60,000 bases of DNA from Cryptomeria japonica (taxonomy: Eukaryota > Streptophyta > Pinopsida > Cupressales > Cupressaceae). The stretch is from NCBI RefSeq assembly GCF_030272615.1, contig NC_081408.1:610521673-610581672 (forward strand). The letters are read 5' to 3'. The notes beneath the pieces are model-generated. The model worked only from the letters and a program-made list of their open reading frames with translations. It was not told the origin of the DNA and did not search any database. Position numbers and translations under genes: made by a program. Numbering within the stretch: position 1 is the stretch's first letter; each line of letters starts with the position of its first letter. Shown in pieces: positions 1-12,800 of the stretch.

Positions 1-1499
1 TCATCAGATTGTAGTTTTCTCTTCAGTAGGTAATAAAAAAAAAGTGGAGGACTATTTCTCTTTGGATGTAGCCTGCATTGGGTGAACCATGTGAAATCTG
101 TCCTAAATTCATAGCATGGGTTCCTTGATTGTTAAGGAATCTTTTTGTCTTTATATGGATTAAATATGTTTGGAAAGTTCAAGTATATGTCTATTAAAAT
201 ACTCATATAGTTTGAACAAGGCCAACCACCCGAAAATCTCAGGACTTACATACACAAAAGCCTTAAATGGTGTTGTTATAGAAGAGGCATGCTAATGCAG
301 TTAACATCTTTGTAGGATGGAGACTTACTGGATGCAAAACGTGTCCGACAAACTTATAGAAGCCAATATACCAGTCCATACTGTTAGAGGAAACCAGATT
401 GTCATTTTTTCCTAAAGTGTCCTTTAAACCACATGTAAATACAAATCCTTTTGTGGATCTATTCATCCTGCACGATCTTCATTTAGAGAAAGACTGGGTT
501 CTGCTTCTTCAAGTAGAAGAAAAATATAGCTTTTTGTTGAAGTTGAATATGAACATATAAACTAGGGTCTTGATCAATCTTTAAAACACAAAGGTAAGGC
601 CAAAGAAACAAATGTCTGACTTTGCAGAATGATTCGAAGTCTATGTAGAGAAAATACAATGGAATAGTAGAAAGACATAGAAGTTTCTTTGTACAAAACA
701 GAGGAAATTATAAAAGCTCATGATGGATCTGAATATATGTTTCAGTATGATTTCTAGCCTGCAAAAGAGAAAGAAAAAGAGTCTGCTTTTGATTTAGTTC
801 AAACACATAAATTATCTCTAGATTTTGTGACCATTTGCAAGAAAATCTAGATGATATGTGTAAAGATATTTTGTACATTAGACATAGTATAGACAATTTG
901 AATTTTCAAAAGTGGGAAATATTGTTATCGATAACAGCTCAAATATTTTAGCTATCAAGAAAGAAATCTCAGAGGTTATAGTCAAATCAGATCAAGCTCT
1001 TAATAATATCCATAGTTTGGGTGATGAGTTCCGTACTGTTATTTCAAAATTCTAAACTACAAGAGTTTGCAACCAGTCTCGACTGGTTGGAATAGAAACA
1101 AAGAAAATCTCAACTATTTCCACTGATGTCAAATTGTCTGAAATTTTTCATTAATATGAGAAAGAACTGTCTAAATCTGCAGTACCAATTTCTTATTTAT
1201 GATGACAAGAAATTTTCCTGTACAAGCCTGTTATCTTAACATTGATGATAATTGAACATTTCCTAACATGGATCAATACTTTCATAACAGTTGGTAACTT
1301 GGAGCAAATGGATGTTGTTCACATTGCTAGACTTGTAAACATTTTTGTGGAATCACAGCAGACTGGTGGCCTGCTAAAGATGCTACAGCAAAAACCGCAT
1401 TAGTTTTTTTTGTCCCCACATTAATAAAAAGTTTTAATAATGTACTAATTGATTAATTTTGTCTTGAAGTTCAAATGAAGAAAGAACAATTGGTATGAG
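1..1499. other. Intronic or upstream stretch with no recognisable gene
   Basis: It is AT-rich and has no open frame longer than 67 codons. It may be part of the decayed retroelement that becomes recognisable to its right, since the + strand shows fragments of open frame, but I could not assign any domain. No host exon with usable splice sites was found. Confidence 0.4.
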
Positions 1500-2063
1500 A
1501 TCCGTACTGTTGCTGTCAAGCAAATTCAAAATAGGATAAGTAATCTCCCATGTCTACATGTGCCTACAACTGATGAAATTGTATTATGTACAGATGTTTC
1601 AGATACTGCATTGGAAGGATTTCTTGTCTATATCATAGATAAGAAAGAGCTTGTTTCTGAATATGCAAGTGGAATCTTCTCTAATGATTAAAATTTAAAA
1701 CGATGGATTTCTTTAGACAAAGATATCCATGGATTTATAAAATGTTTGAAGAAGCTTTGTTTAAAACTCATGCATCTTAAACATTCATCTTCGAACATAG
1801 TGCAATAGGTTTCTCACATTCAAAGAAAAATATCATGGCAGGAGAGATGGTCGAGATAAATGTGTGAGATGGCAAGCTTATCTCAATTAGTTCAAAATGA
1901 AGTCCAACATATAGCAGGAAAATATAATATTGTAGTGGATCATATTAATGGAAATTTACCAAGTGCATTTATGCATACTCTAGCTAGATTATCAAATCCT
2001 GGATTTAATATGGAGAGAAAGTTCTGATGTCTCTTCATTAGACAACTTTTAGAAAATGGATCT
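1500..2063 (+). pseudogene. Decayed reverse-transcribing element, RNase H-like remnant
   Basis: Conceptual + strand translation, with stops, reads through IVLCTDVSDTALEGFLVYII, VSEYASGIFSND and HIAGKYNIVVDHINGNLPSA. The order Asp-strand, then SGxF with a charged helix, then HI.G..N...D matches the RNase H tail of plant reverse-transcribing elements (Gypsy-type or endogenous pararetrovirus-type). Several in-frame stops make it non-functional. The family cannot be decided from this fragment. The frame is interrupted by a solo LTR starting at 2069. Confidence 0.45.
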
Positions 2064-2068
2064 GTTAT

Positions 2069-3052
2069 TGTAATGTCCCCAATTCCCTGACAGTCATTTG
2101 GTTGTCAAACTCTAGGCTATTCTATTCCCTGGGTTAGAGTTATGAAATAATTAAAGGGAATATGTGAGTGTGGGCCAATAAAAAGCTCTTTTGGCAAAAT
2201 TATTATTAAGGCTCACTTGAACATTAAAAAGGGGGACCTAATAAATTATAATGTTATTGTGCCTAGGCGGCTATTCATGGGGTCTAACAAACATTTAATA
2301 TTAATATCATAAGCTTGTCCAAAAACGTGATTTTTGGAACCTTCGAGAAGATCCGATGGCTTTTTGGATGGATTGAATTTATAAAATGGTTGGATGCTAA
2401 GGAAGCATTCATGGAGCTTGTTTATTTTTATTTATTCTCCCATTGAGCTTGATAGTGCTCTCCAGGTTGAGACCCCTGGTCTGTATGTTGGGATGAAACC
2501 CCCAGCATATGTTCGATTCAATCTTCAGTGATGCACAGAGGAATCAATACTACCAGCGGCTCATCATCCTAGTGAAATCGCAATCAAAGCCTTTCAATAA
2601 TATCAATTCATGGAAGTAAAAGGGGCAGCTTTTTGTGTGATGCATGGCCAACATTTGTAGGGTCTGCAAGAAGATAGTCCAGAGCCGAGAAATCCTACAG
2701 TGAATAGTTTCAGATGCAAGGCAGACTGTCAATCTGAGTTGCAGCTGTGAGAAACCAATTCTGAGCAAAGGTGATCAGCAGTAAGGAGTCAGGACAAACT
2801 TTCGATTTGGTTTAGCAACCAGGTTGATCCGGGTATGAAATAAATTCCTTAGTCCATGCATGTGTTTCAGCGATATGGTTAATTTGTATCGAATATGAGA
2901 TGAATGAGTTCAATAAATGCAATTGAATTTAGTTTGTGCCTGTCCCAAAGTCATTTGATTTTTGAATAAACATAGAGTGCATGTACAATTTAATAAATAA
3001 ATTTGATAAGAGGAAACTGCGTTTGATCAGAAAATAGAGTTAGAATATTTCA
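2069..3052 (+). repeat. Solo LTR, family E (984 bp), with 5-bp target duplication
   Basis: It starts TGTAATGTCCCCAATTCCC and ends AGAATATTTCA. The flanking GTTAT at 2064-2068 is repeated exactly at 3053-3057, which fixes both borders. No internal region or partner LTR is seen, so it is most simply a solo LTR left by LTR-LTR recombination. It splits the older retroelement sequence. The start matches the extended terminus shared by families A-D; the 3' end has diverged. Confidence 0.75.
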
Positions 3053-3057
3053 GTTAT

Positions 3058-3181
3058 GCTGTAGAATTGTCCAACAATCAACCGAAGTACAGGCATTCTT
3101 ATCAAGTCATTGGGTGCTGACAAATTTGTAAAATTTTGGGATGAGCTTGGTGTGGTTAATAGATTGACCATTAAGGGAGGG
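3058..3181 (+). pseudogene. 3' end of a retroelement polyprotein with polypurine tract
   Basis: The conceptual + translation FVKFWDELGVVNRLTIKGGC followed by a stop resembles the extreme C-terminus of plant Copia polyproteins. It is followed at once by the purine tract AAGGGAGGG (3173-3181) and a TG-initiated LTR. Upstream it is frameshifted and joins the remnant interrupted by the family-E LTR. The element is dead. Confidence 0.5.
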
Positions 3182-3420
3182 TGTTAAAGTAATTATTATT
3201 TAGTAATCGTTGATTAGCTTTTATGCATATGTTTTAATAAAGTTGTTTTAACTTTATGATTGACTTTAGAATATTCTTTCTGCTTTATTTTTTTCCTTTT
3301 TTATCCCACATTCATTAAGTGGCTTGTCGCCCTTCATTGTAAACCTATATAAGAAAGCTCTCACTCCTTATTTTATCAATGAATATCTTGTTAATATTTA
3401 TGTGGTCAATTTTCATGATG
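3182..3420 (+). repeat. 3' LTR start of the decayed retroelement (right border uncertain)
   Basis: It begins TGTTAAAGTAATTATT directly after the polypurine tract. It contains a TATA-like TATATAAG (3346-3353) about 165 bp in, the expected position of an LTR promoter. I could not place the right end or a target duplication, so the end given is approximate. Confidence 0.45.
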
Positions 3421-3673
3421 TAACTTAATGAAATATTTTATCAATGGTCATGTAGAATAGTAACTATTTTCCATGGGAACAGTACTAGATTTTTGAAAAG
3501 GCTTTAAGATGATTTAGTCAATTCTTTTGACTATTATTTATTTTCTTGGAAATTGTCCATATTTTCCATTTTACTGCTTATAATTCATGTATTCTTTGTT
3601 GAGTAGTAGTCAACTAAATATTTGTAGTCCTTGTTGCCTGACACTTTTTTTTTTGCAATTGTTAACCATTTAG

Positions 3674-3807
3674 GGTAATCGATTGGAAGCATTAACACTT
3701 GACTGTGGTTCTCTCAAAATGCTGAAGGAGTTGTCATTGGCTGACAACAAGATTTCTTGTATATCAGAATCTATTGGTGAACTTCAAGCTCTTGAATCTT
3801 TTTGGTT
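3674..3807 (+). CDS. Exon a: leucine-rich repeats
   Basis: The acceptor is a T-rich tract ending in TTTAG before 3674 and the donor is GTGAGT at 3808. The 134 nt give 44 codons plus two bases. The peptide opens GNRLEALTLDCGSLKMLKEL and continues LSLADNKIS, two consecutive LRR-type motifs. The trailing TT is completed by the first G of the next exon to give Leu. At least one earlier exon must lie left of the window, because this exon starts mid-protein. Confidence 0.85.
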
Positions 3808-6800
3808 GTGAGTTACTGTATCCTCCACTTTGAAAACAAAAGAAATAATCAAAAGTAAATATTTTATTGCTGGAGAAAAGAATATTAGAACATTTGGGAG
3901 GATGGCTCTGTGTTATTTATTTGTTTAATATGTAAAGGTTCTTGATAATTTCTTCTAATTGTTTGTTTTCCTTCTTACATTCAAGTTTTCAACAGTGTAA
4001 AATAAGAGATTAAACTATTGTGTATATTTTAACAATTTGCTGTTCTCTATGGTTGTAATATTGCTTTTAGGATTTTTTGAAAATAATATGTATAGTTTTA
4101 AATTTTTTTTGGTTATGAGAATGATTGAAAGCAAACCGAAAATAAATACTGAAGTTATTAGTATTCAACTAAATCTAATTTCTGAATTTCACTTGCTATC
4201 TGAACATAATAATCAATGTCTGGGGTAAGCAGCGATCAGTACAAATGGATATGTCAGGTCTGATTCAAGTAATAAATAACTGAATTTTAATGGCCTCTTA
4301 AATTCCTAACCCTGACAACCTTGACAGCAAACTAAAATGATATTTGTGCCTCAACTAATGGCAGCTTTTAACAATAATTTTTTTCTTTTTGCAAATCATT
4401 AGTCAAGTAGAAATATTTGTTGAGATTACTATTCAGATTTAGGTTGCAACAGACAGCATCGTATAATGCAGAGCAGTTGAAATTAAAGATAAAACGTGGT
4501 GCTGGACAACAGGACCAAGAATTCAGCGAAATTAGAACAATGAGTAGTCTGTATATTATGAACAGCAACAAGAACTAAGGTGCTGAGCAACAGTATCTAT
4601 CAGGAAATATGAAACAGCAACACAAAATCACTGACCATATAGTGGCAGCTGATCCTATTTCTGATTCAGTTTGGTGCAGCAAATAATGACATAAGTTTGC
4701 AAAATTCATCTTTACAATTTGCATTTAGCAGATAAAGAAGAATTGAGAGCTTTCATCCCCAATTCAGAATGACCCCAAGAGAGTTTTCGGCCCCTCGGAA
4801 TTGCCAACAACCAAGGGTTTCCGCCCTTGAGATTTAAATTTGAAAATTGAATTTGTGATAATGATAATGGATGCCAAAGGAGGGTGCTAGCTTTTTCCTT
4901 AATAGGAATTTTTATTTCTGCCCTTACTTTGTTTTTCCCTCCAAAAAACAAATAAATAAAGTACCTTTTGAGTAACTAAATAGATAAGCCAAAAAGTATC
5001 ATTTAGACAGCCTCATAAAGTAACACCAAAATTTCCCAAATAAAGCAATATTCTGGCCGCAAAATCTGACCAAAATTGTCAATTTTAAGAAGGGGACATG
5101 ACATTCGTACTCCAAAATCTTCAAGTATTTATTGAAATGCTATTGTCCCGAACAATAGAACCCTTGTAAAATGTCATTGCATATGTTTCTTCTGTAAGTC
5201 TACTATGAAGGAAGCTGTGTATGCTATGGATTTTATTAGAGCAATGTTTGGTGTAGATATTAAATCATGGTTTAAAAACCTACTTAACAAAAATTTGATG
5301 AGTCCAATATTTGATTTGGACTTGAGATTTGACAAATTTTTTAATATTACATAACACATGAATTTGTAAAGAAGACTTTAAAAACGTGTAAATGGTAGGA
5401 TTAGGTGCTGAACATTTTGCAAATCTAGTTAGATATTGTATTTATTCAAATATTGTATATGTTGTGTTTTGAGCTGCATGAAAGAAGGTTGCCCCACTTT
5501 GTAGAAATCCGAAGATTCTTGGGGATGAGATATTACTCCACATGGCATTTTTCTTATGATGTGTGTAAGAGCACCTATGACATTGTTAGATGTGTAAGAT
5601 AATCTATGATGTTTAAGAACATGTAATAGGGAATTACAATTTAGACTAGAAAATTCATGGAAGACCTTTGACTAGTTTATGATGTGTAAGAATGATGCAT
5701 AGGAGTATCTTGTAAGAGGTTTGAATGGATAAAAATGGAGTTCCTAGCTTTGGTAGGTGGAATCTATGACTATCAAGAGTTACATGCTATTCTCAACGTG
5801 TTGACTCACCATGAGAATGGTGTTGGAATTCGGAAGACCAATTTGGGTGCTTGAATTGGGCTTATTGATTTGGTTCATGGTTTTCGGTTGGGCCTATAAT
5901 AGATGCTTGGAATGGAGGTATTATGCACTTATAGATATGTAGGGTTATGTTGCCAGATTTTCTTCAAACATAGATTGAAGGGATTGCTACTTAGATATTG
6001 TATTGTAATTTGGGTGTTGAGATTACTTCATTGATTTCTCCTTTGATATTGGGTTTTTTTGCAAAGAGTTTTCTTAGAGTACCCCTTGTGTTGTGTTGCA
6101 TGTGTCTCATTCTTTGTAGAATTCGTAGATCTATTCTTGCTTATCGTTACTTCTTTCATTGGGTCCCAAAACCACTGCTCTGCAACCTAGAATTGCTGTT
6201 CTAGGGGTTTCATCAATAGACTTAGGAGGATTAAAGATCAATTGATTATAGTGGGTAGACTCTCCTATATTTCGGGCTCAACTTAATCTAGGAGGGTGTT
6301 CCTAGAGGTGAGCTTGATAAGATCTTTTGTAACAGCTCAAAAATAAATATTTAATAAATAAATTGTAGTAATACCCAAATGCAAGTTTTGATTCCAAAGG
6401 TTGTCACTAAACAAAAACCAACCATCGGTATGACCTCTTATTTAGCTGATGAGAACATCATTGCAAGAAACACAAGATGATGGTACAAGGACACTATTCA
6501 CTAAAATGGATAAGTTGATAAGGCTCACAAATAACTTTTTCTTGTTTAAACTTGTTGAATCATTAATTGCAAAGGAACCTACTTCTAATCCTAAACTATT
6601 GGATTTTGATTTGTGCTTTTAAAGGAATATGATGAGTCATATATTTCCAAGTTCGATGCTTGTCCATTGGGTGTCAAAGTCACGAACTATCAAAGGAAAA
6701 TCACATTGAATTCAAAAGGAATAATGGGCTATGCACTTATATACATCAAAGATTGTAATAATAGTAACAAGACATTTTTGTTAATTTATTAAAAAATTGC

Positions 6801-9800
6801 ATAAATCTGTGTACAATACGGAAGAGACCATCACAAGGCTTGACATACATTAGAATGTTGTTACATTCGTCAAATCCAGTGTTGCACTTGTGCCAACAAA
6901 TGTGATAGAGAAGAAACATTAGATACGACTATACAACTAAGAGATTGTAATGTCCCCACTTTGAAATAGAATTTAATGTTAAATATTAATAATAAAATTA
7001 AAATTTAAAAAGAATAAAAATAAAATTAAAATGAAAATATAAAAGAATATAATTAAATATATAAAAAAAATTAATTAAATTAGTAAATGGGCAAAAGGCA
7101 TGAAATGATAAGTTGTGACTCTTCCAAATATGAGTTATAAAAGGGAGAAGAGAGCCTCATTCCAGAGGGGATAATGTGGGAAATCAGAAGTGCAGAACTG
7201 ACTTAAATAAGAAGTGCAGATCTGATTGTGAAAGGTTGTGTCCCTTTCAAAGGGCAGAAATAATGAAGAGTTGCACTCTTTCAAAGAGTGCTGATGGTGA
7301 AAGGGTGCGTCTCTTGCCAAAGGGCATACATGATGAAGAGGTGTGACCTCTCCCTCACATTGAGAGTTATAAAGAAAGGAATCAAAGCATCTAGTAACAT
7401 CACCATCGATCAGTTCAGATTAGAACTGTTATTAAGTTACAGGGAGTAACATTTTTGTTCCTGGTGGTATGCATAGGAATGAACTTAATATGTATGCTTA
7501 ATACGAAACCTTATAATGTTCATACTGTCATATCTCCCTCCGATATTCTGGTTAGAGGAGTTTTGAATATATTCATGTTTTATTATGAGCAACCGATAAT
7601 GATTGCATTTAAGGGTATCGCTGCCTTAAGGAAGAAGAATCAGATTGAAGAATGATTAGTTAAATTAGTGATAGGATCCTTAAACAAACAACCAATAATG
7701 ATTGACACGACCAAGCAATAACAATTGAGGGAAAGGCAGTGACCTTTCAAAGGGGTTGCTGTCACTAAAGTCATGACCATTTGTTGGTGGCCTTCCACCA
7801 TGAATGGAGGGGAATAAATAGCCTCCAAGCAATTGAAGGAAAAGAACAGAGAACCAATCTGCAGGAATAAGAATCGAAGAAGGGAATCGGGTAAGATAGG
7901 GAGGTTGCCGGCAAGGATTAACAGCGAATAGGATCAGCAACAGGTATGTGAGGATTCTGATTTAGCATTCTGACTTAGCATTGGAGCGTAACAGCTGATA
8001 TATTCCTATCTTAAAGTCATTTATATGGTTGAAACTAAATTGCTACATATGATCCTAATTAAGATAGATTACATTAATATGATATAAGGATGGATAATAC
8101 CACCAAAATCTGTTTATAATCTGGAATAATACCGTATTTCAATGCAGTGCTGATGATATAAGGGACAACATAACAATTATAATGAAATGATAGCAAATAA
8201 AGGACTAATGATGATAACAAGATATTATTAACATAAAGCATTGATGATAACCTGATATAATGCACTTAGATAATATAATGGAACTTGTGATAACAATATT
8301 AAGTATAAACAGTTATAGTAACTGTATATCTGTGATGGACTGAATTGGACGTTAAATATAATTTCATTGGAATATCATAAACAAGATTGCTCATTGTATA
8401 TAAGGGATCTTGTAAAATTCCCTCTTATTTTTTTTTTGGATTTCAAGCACAACAACATTACAATGCACCTGTTAAAGTTAGGAAATATAATTCCAATGCC
8501 ACTGAAAGGTAACCCTTCCACTTTCTGATCAGCAAGAGCCCAATGTGGGAAGGTGAGAGCATACGGTGACAAGGGGTTCATTAGCTTTCTAATCCACTGG
8601 AAATTACAATGCAATTACAAAACTGGGCGGCAAGCCAACCCCTTCCACTTTTCAGCAGGATGAAGAACACAAACTTGGCGGTAAACCAGCCAAGGCAACA
8701 AAGCATAATAGAACCAAATAACTCTACCGCTTATGCAGCGGGAGGACTTTTAAATGAAACTATCACTCAACCGCATATCTCAGCGGGAGGACAATATCAC
8801 TCAACCACTTGCTCAGTGGGAGGACAAAACTGAATTACAAACATACAGGCGGCTAAGCCATCCTCTTCCACTTGTTCAACGGGAAATACAACATAGAATG
8901 AATTGGTCAGTACTACTGAAGCAATTCTTACAATGATAGAAATGTGAAAGGAGATAGAGTGAAGTACATATCTTATGGATTCACTAACACATTCTAACCA
9001 ATAATACTACTTGCTGTTTTGAAATCAATTACAAGGAAAACGCAGAACCAGCCATCCCGAAACCCACTAAATTGCTTGTAACTCACTCAAAACCCCATAG
9101 AGTCATGCCAAATCAGAAGCAAATGAAGTGTATGACATAAGCAAACAAAACAATACCTCGAAATTGTAACTGCAGAGCGCCAACAGCAATGCACGCATCC
9201 CAATGCAATTCTGGAAATGGTGTTTTTGCTGAATAGTTCGATTTGCAACTAAAAATTGGAGAGTTCTCCAAATGCCACGCCAATATAGGAGACTCATCGT
9301 CTCCCCGGTACGCTTCCAACGAGCTCTCACCTAGAATGATGCATTCAACACACAGGCAGCTACGAGCAAAATACACTTTCAGCCGGCGCACACCAGCAAC
9401 ACCAGAAAACCAGCAGCACACAAATATTTACCAACACACCCAAAAATCACCAAAAAGCTCACAACTATGCACCACAGCTAGGAGTGATGTCTCACACTTG
9501 AAACCGGAAGGAAAGATCTAGGAGGTATTCACCCTCGAAGAATGTCTGGAGTCATTCCGACAGCATAACGATATATTTTCTCTGGATACCCAAATGAGGA
9601 GCCCAACCTCTGTTTATATAGCTTTTCCAATCTGAAATTCAAATGAAACTGCCTCCCAATTTCGCCTCATTCCAATTGCATTTCATTTCATGGTGGACCC
9701 AAAGTGGTGCCTACTTTCCTAAGTCAAAATCACGCCAAGGAGAGGGGCCACGATTTTTGGCATTATAAACTTTTTTTAAAATATAAAGAATGAAGTCTCC

Positions 9801-12800
9801 TTTTAATCTCCAAATAAATCGCCCAGGCATGACTTAGGAAAAATATCATATTTTGCACAATTTCCCATAGCATCAATAAGTAATAAAATAATTAAATAAT
9901 AACCTTAGGATAAGGAATAATATTTAATTAAATTGCTTATAGTTCCAGTACTGATTATTAATGGAATCCAGATGAGGCTGAGCAATGAGGATCACTGAAT
10001 TGTGCTTGGACAGGACCAAATCCAGGACTGCCAAAAATAGAATGCCCCAAACTGCTACTTACTAAAAATAGTAAGTCATGAAATAATGCTCTAAAAATCG
10101 TTGTCTTCGCAACCAGAGAAAGATCTTGGCGAGCTTAGCAACTCTGTACCATCCTGACAGTAAAACCCTAACTTACTAAAAATAGTAAGCTCACATTCCA
10201 CCCCTGACAAGTCTGGTCGGAACTCCAAGGAACATGGGAACCCTTAATTCACCTTTCCACATAGCCTACGGGTCTCCGAGATAGGCCAATGGACCATTGA
10301 ATGCAACATCACAAGGAAGGGGACATTACAAAGAATGCCACTCCATAGTGGATGCTTAAAACCTGCCACATGGAGCCAAGAGGGGTATAGCATATGCTCT
10401 TGGGCTTAAGAGAGGAGGTAGTTGTGATGAGGGGGAACGGTGATAGGACACCTCACTGGGTATGCCACTCCATGATGGATGCTTAACACCTGCCACATGG
10501 AGCCAAGAGGGATGTAGCATCTGTTCTTGGGCCTAGGGTCGAGGATCTCTTGGACACCCTATCCAACTATCCTACCCTAGTGCACTAAGATTTGGATAAT
10601 AAAGAATGGCAACTAACCTGCAATCTGATTTTATCTAGTAAATATAATACTAATAGTAGTCAATATATCAAAAAATTGTATCACTCAATCTAATTCATTA
10701 GTATATGTTTCAATTTATAAGTATTTTTTTAATTTATTTAAGGGGTAAATGCTTTTCACCTAGAGCTATGAACCAGTGAGGCCACAAACGGGGGACCTCA
10801 TCCCCACACTTCACTTGTTCAAATCCGCGAGCACAATGACCCAACGAAGGCACAAAGGCCCAGTAGGGATTTGAGCCTTGGTGGCCGCTTCACCAACGAA
10901 GTGTTTTAACCGCAACACTACATGTCCGAAGACTCAGTTTATAAGTATTACTTCGTATGTGCTCTCTAATTTTGTGTTGCAAGAAACTAGTATACAAAGG
11001 TACCTCCATAAACTTCAGTACCTATTTTAGATTTGGGCAAATTTAGGTTAATTTAAAGTATAACTAATTAGGGGACATTACAAAGATTCCTTTAAAAATA
11101 CACAAACTATCATGGAGACATTTCATTATAATTATCGCTTACAATATTAACCTCCTTTTAATTTCAAAGACATCAATGTTTCCAAAATGAATTGGATTGG
11201 CATGGTTTGAAAAATATATATGAAAACATGCCCAAGATATTGAATTGTGTTTCTAGGTAGGGAATTGACTTTGGAATGTTGCAAAGATCAAATTGAAGCC
11301 TTAATGGTGACCTGGAAGTTGTTGGGGTAGATGGACGAGTGAACAATGCAAAATATGGGATGTTTTGGGGGTCAGGGATTGGGTGTATGGCATGTCAAGT
11401 ACCGTTGGAACAAAAAGGCCAAAAAACTAACAAGAATAATGGAAAAGAGTGGGAGATGGGGTAGAAGAGGAATGGGGGATTGGGGGACTAGGTACCCAGG
11501 TTAGGCCAATCTTGAAACTTCAATGCTGAAGGGGAAGTGGAAGGAATTGGGGTTTTGGAGGTCTCAAGGATGAAGGAAATGGTTCTCGGGGAAGAGAAAC
11601 CGAGAAAAAGTCAGGTTTACCTTTCGTTTCGTCAAATTTTGTTATGTTTTGTCTAATCTACAAGGGTTTCAAGTAGGGTTTGAAGATGCTTGATCCAAGA
11701 GGTACTTGATTATTCAGAGTATTTTGAGCCTAAATTGTCTTTTTTGTTGCATCCAGGGGGGTGAACCAATGATTTTGACTATAAATTTGCCTATTTTTGG
11801 AAAGGTTATTTTTGAGGCAATTTTTTTTGCCTAGGGCAGGCTATACAGCCTCTTGAGTGCAAGGTAAACATATTATTTTTGTCAAAAAAATATTTTAATT
11901 TTTGTGCTTTATTTTTTGTATGGTCGGTTGGAAATATTTGTTTAGTTGATTTCAAAAATTTCATCGGTCAGTATAAGTAATAATAATAATGTGTTTTATA
12001 GTCCATGATGCCAGCCATCTATGTATGGGTGTATAGATGGGTTACAACAGTATGGGACTACCTCGTACTCCTTGCGGGAGGTACCTAACTGCACTACAAA
12101 TGAGGCATACATACCTTACCCCCTTGTGGGATTTGAACTTGTGACCTCTCTTATAAAAGCATTACGAGCAAAAATTAAAATAATAGGGTATGTAAACAAT
12201 ACCACCAACTTTGTAGTTGTCAATTCGTTTTGCATTCTGATTGGCTCCTGATAGTCAGCCTGAGTACTTTATTGGCAATGTTTTTTATTGTTTGGCAAGT
12301 GCTTTACATTTACTTTGGATAGCTAACATCTTTTTTGGTTAGTGCATTCATAGTCGTTTGTATTGGTTAAGGCACTCAGGGCCCACTCATATTGTATTTG
12401 GGTGTGTGTTTGTTTTGGTGTAGATACCTTTGGCACTCGTAGCATGGTCTAGGCATTAAGCACCCTTAAACCCCTACCACCTACATCCCTTCTCTTCTAG
12501 CTACGTGATCTAACACTTAGCACACTACCACCCACACACCACTCTACTGGTGGCGGAACTCTTTTTTGCTTGACAGATAGGGTCATATGGGTGCTTAGGG
12601 GGGCCATAACTTTCACATATGGAGTGGGTTTTTCAAAAACAATATATCTTTGGAAAGTTGGTGCAGTGTACTTTCCAGTGGAGTAGGTATTTTTTGCAAG
12701 TTCTATTTGTGTCCTTTGTATGAAGGGAGATTGATTGGATTTGTGATGGATCTATTTCATGATGGATGTAGTTCTTGGGGGTTATCATTGAGTCCTCCAT

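Larger units (their letters stand above)
8411..10330 (-). repeat. LTR family B, copy 1 (minus orientation)
   Basis: On the minus strand it begins TGTAATGTCCCCTTCC (10330) and ends in GGGAATTTTACA (8411). It aligns along its length with the family-B copies at 43847-45466 and 51146-53052. It lies inside family-A copy 1. Flanks GATCT and AAGAA do not match, so either the target duplication has decayed or the copy was altered by recombination. It carries the hairpin array (8625-8885) and the paired palindrome. Confidence 0.75.
6946..11082 (+). repeat. LTR family A, copy 1, split by a nested LTR and a SINE
   Basis: It starts TGTAATGTCCCCACTTTG and ends ATTAGGGGACATTACA. Flanks are GAGAT (6941-6945) and AAGAT (11083-11087), a target duplication with one mismatch. 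It is the same family as 31426-32961 and the inverted copy ending at 53913, sharing the CTTTCAAAGGGCAGAAATAA region near 7250. About 2.2 kb remain after removing the nested family-B LTR (8411-10330), including the 212-bp SINE. No coding capacity. Confidence 0.75.

Noticed and set aside
263-466. Minus-strand frame with RSTKGFVF, reminiscent of Copia RNase H
   Set aside because: The following residues do not continue the Copia pattern and no neighbouring pol sequence is found on that strand.
5092-5103. GGGGACATGACA as an LTR end
   Set aside because: One mismatch to the shared terminus, but no opposite end or target duplication was located.
8411-10330. Solo LTR with target duplication
   Set aside because: The LTR identity is clear, but flanks GATCT and AAGAA do not match, so no duplication is claimed.
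12021-12251. Third SINE
   Set aside because: B-box-like sequence only; no A-box at normal spacing and no flanking repeat. Left as a remark.
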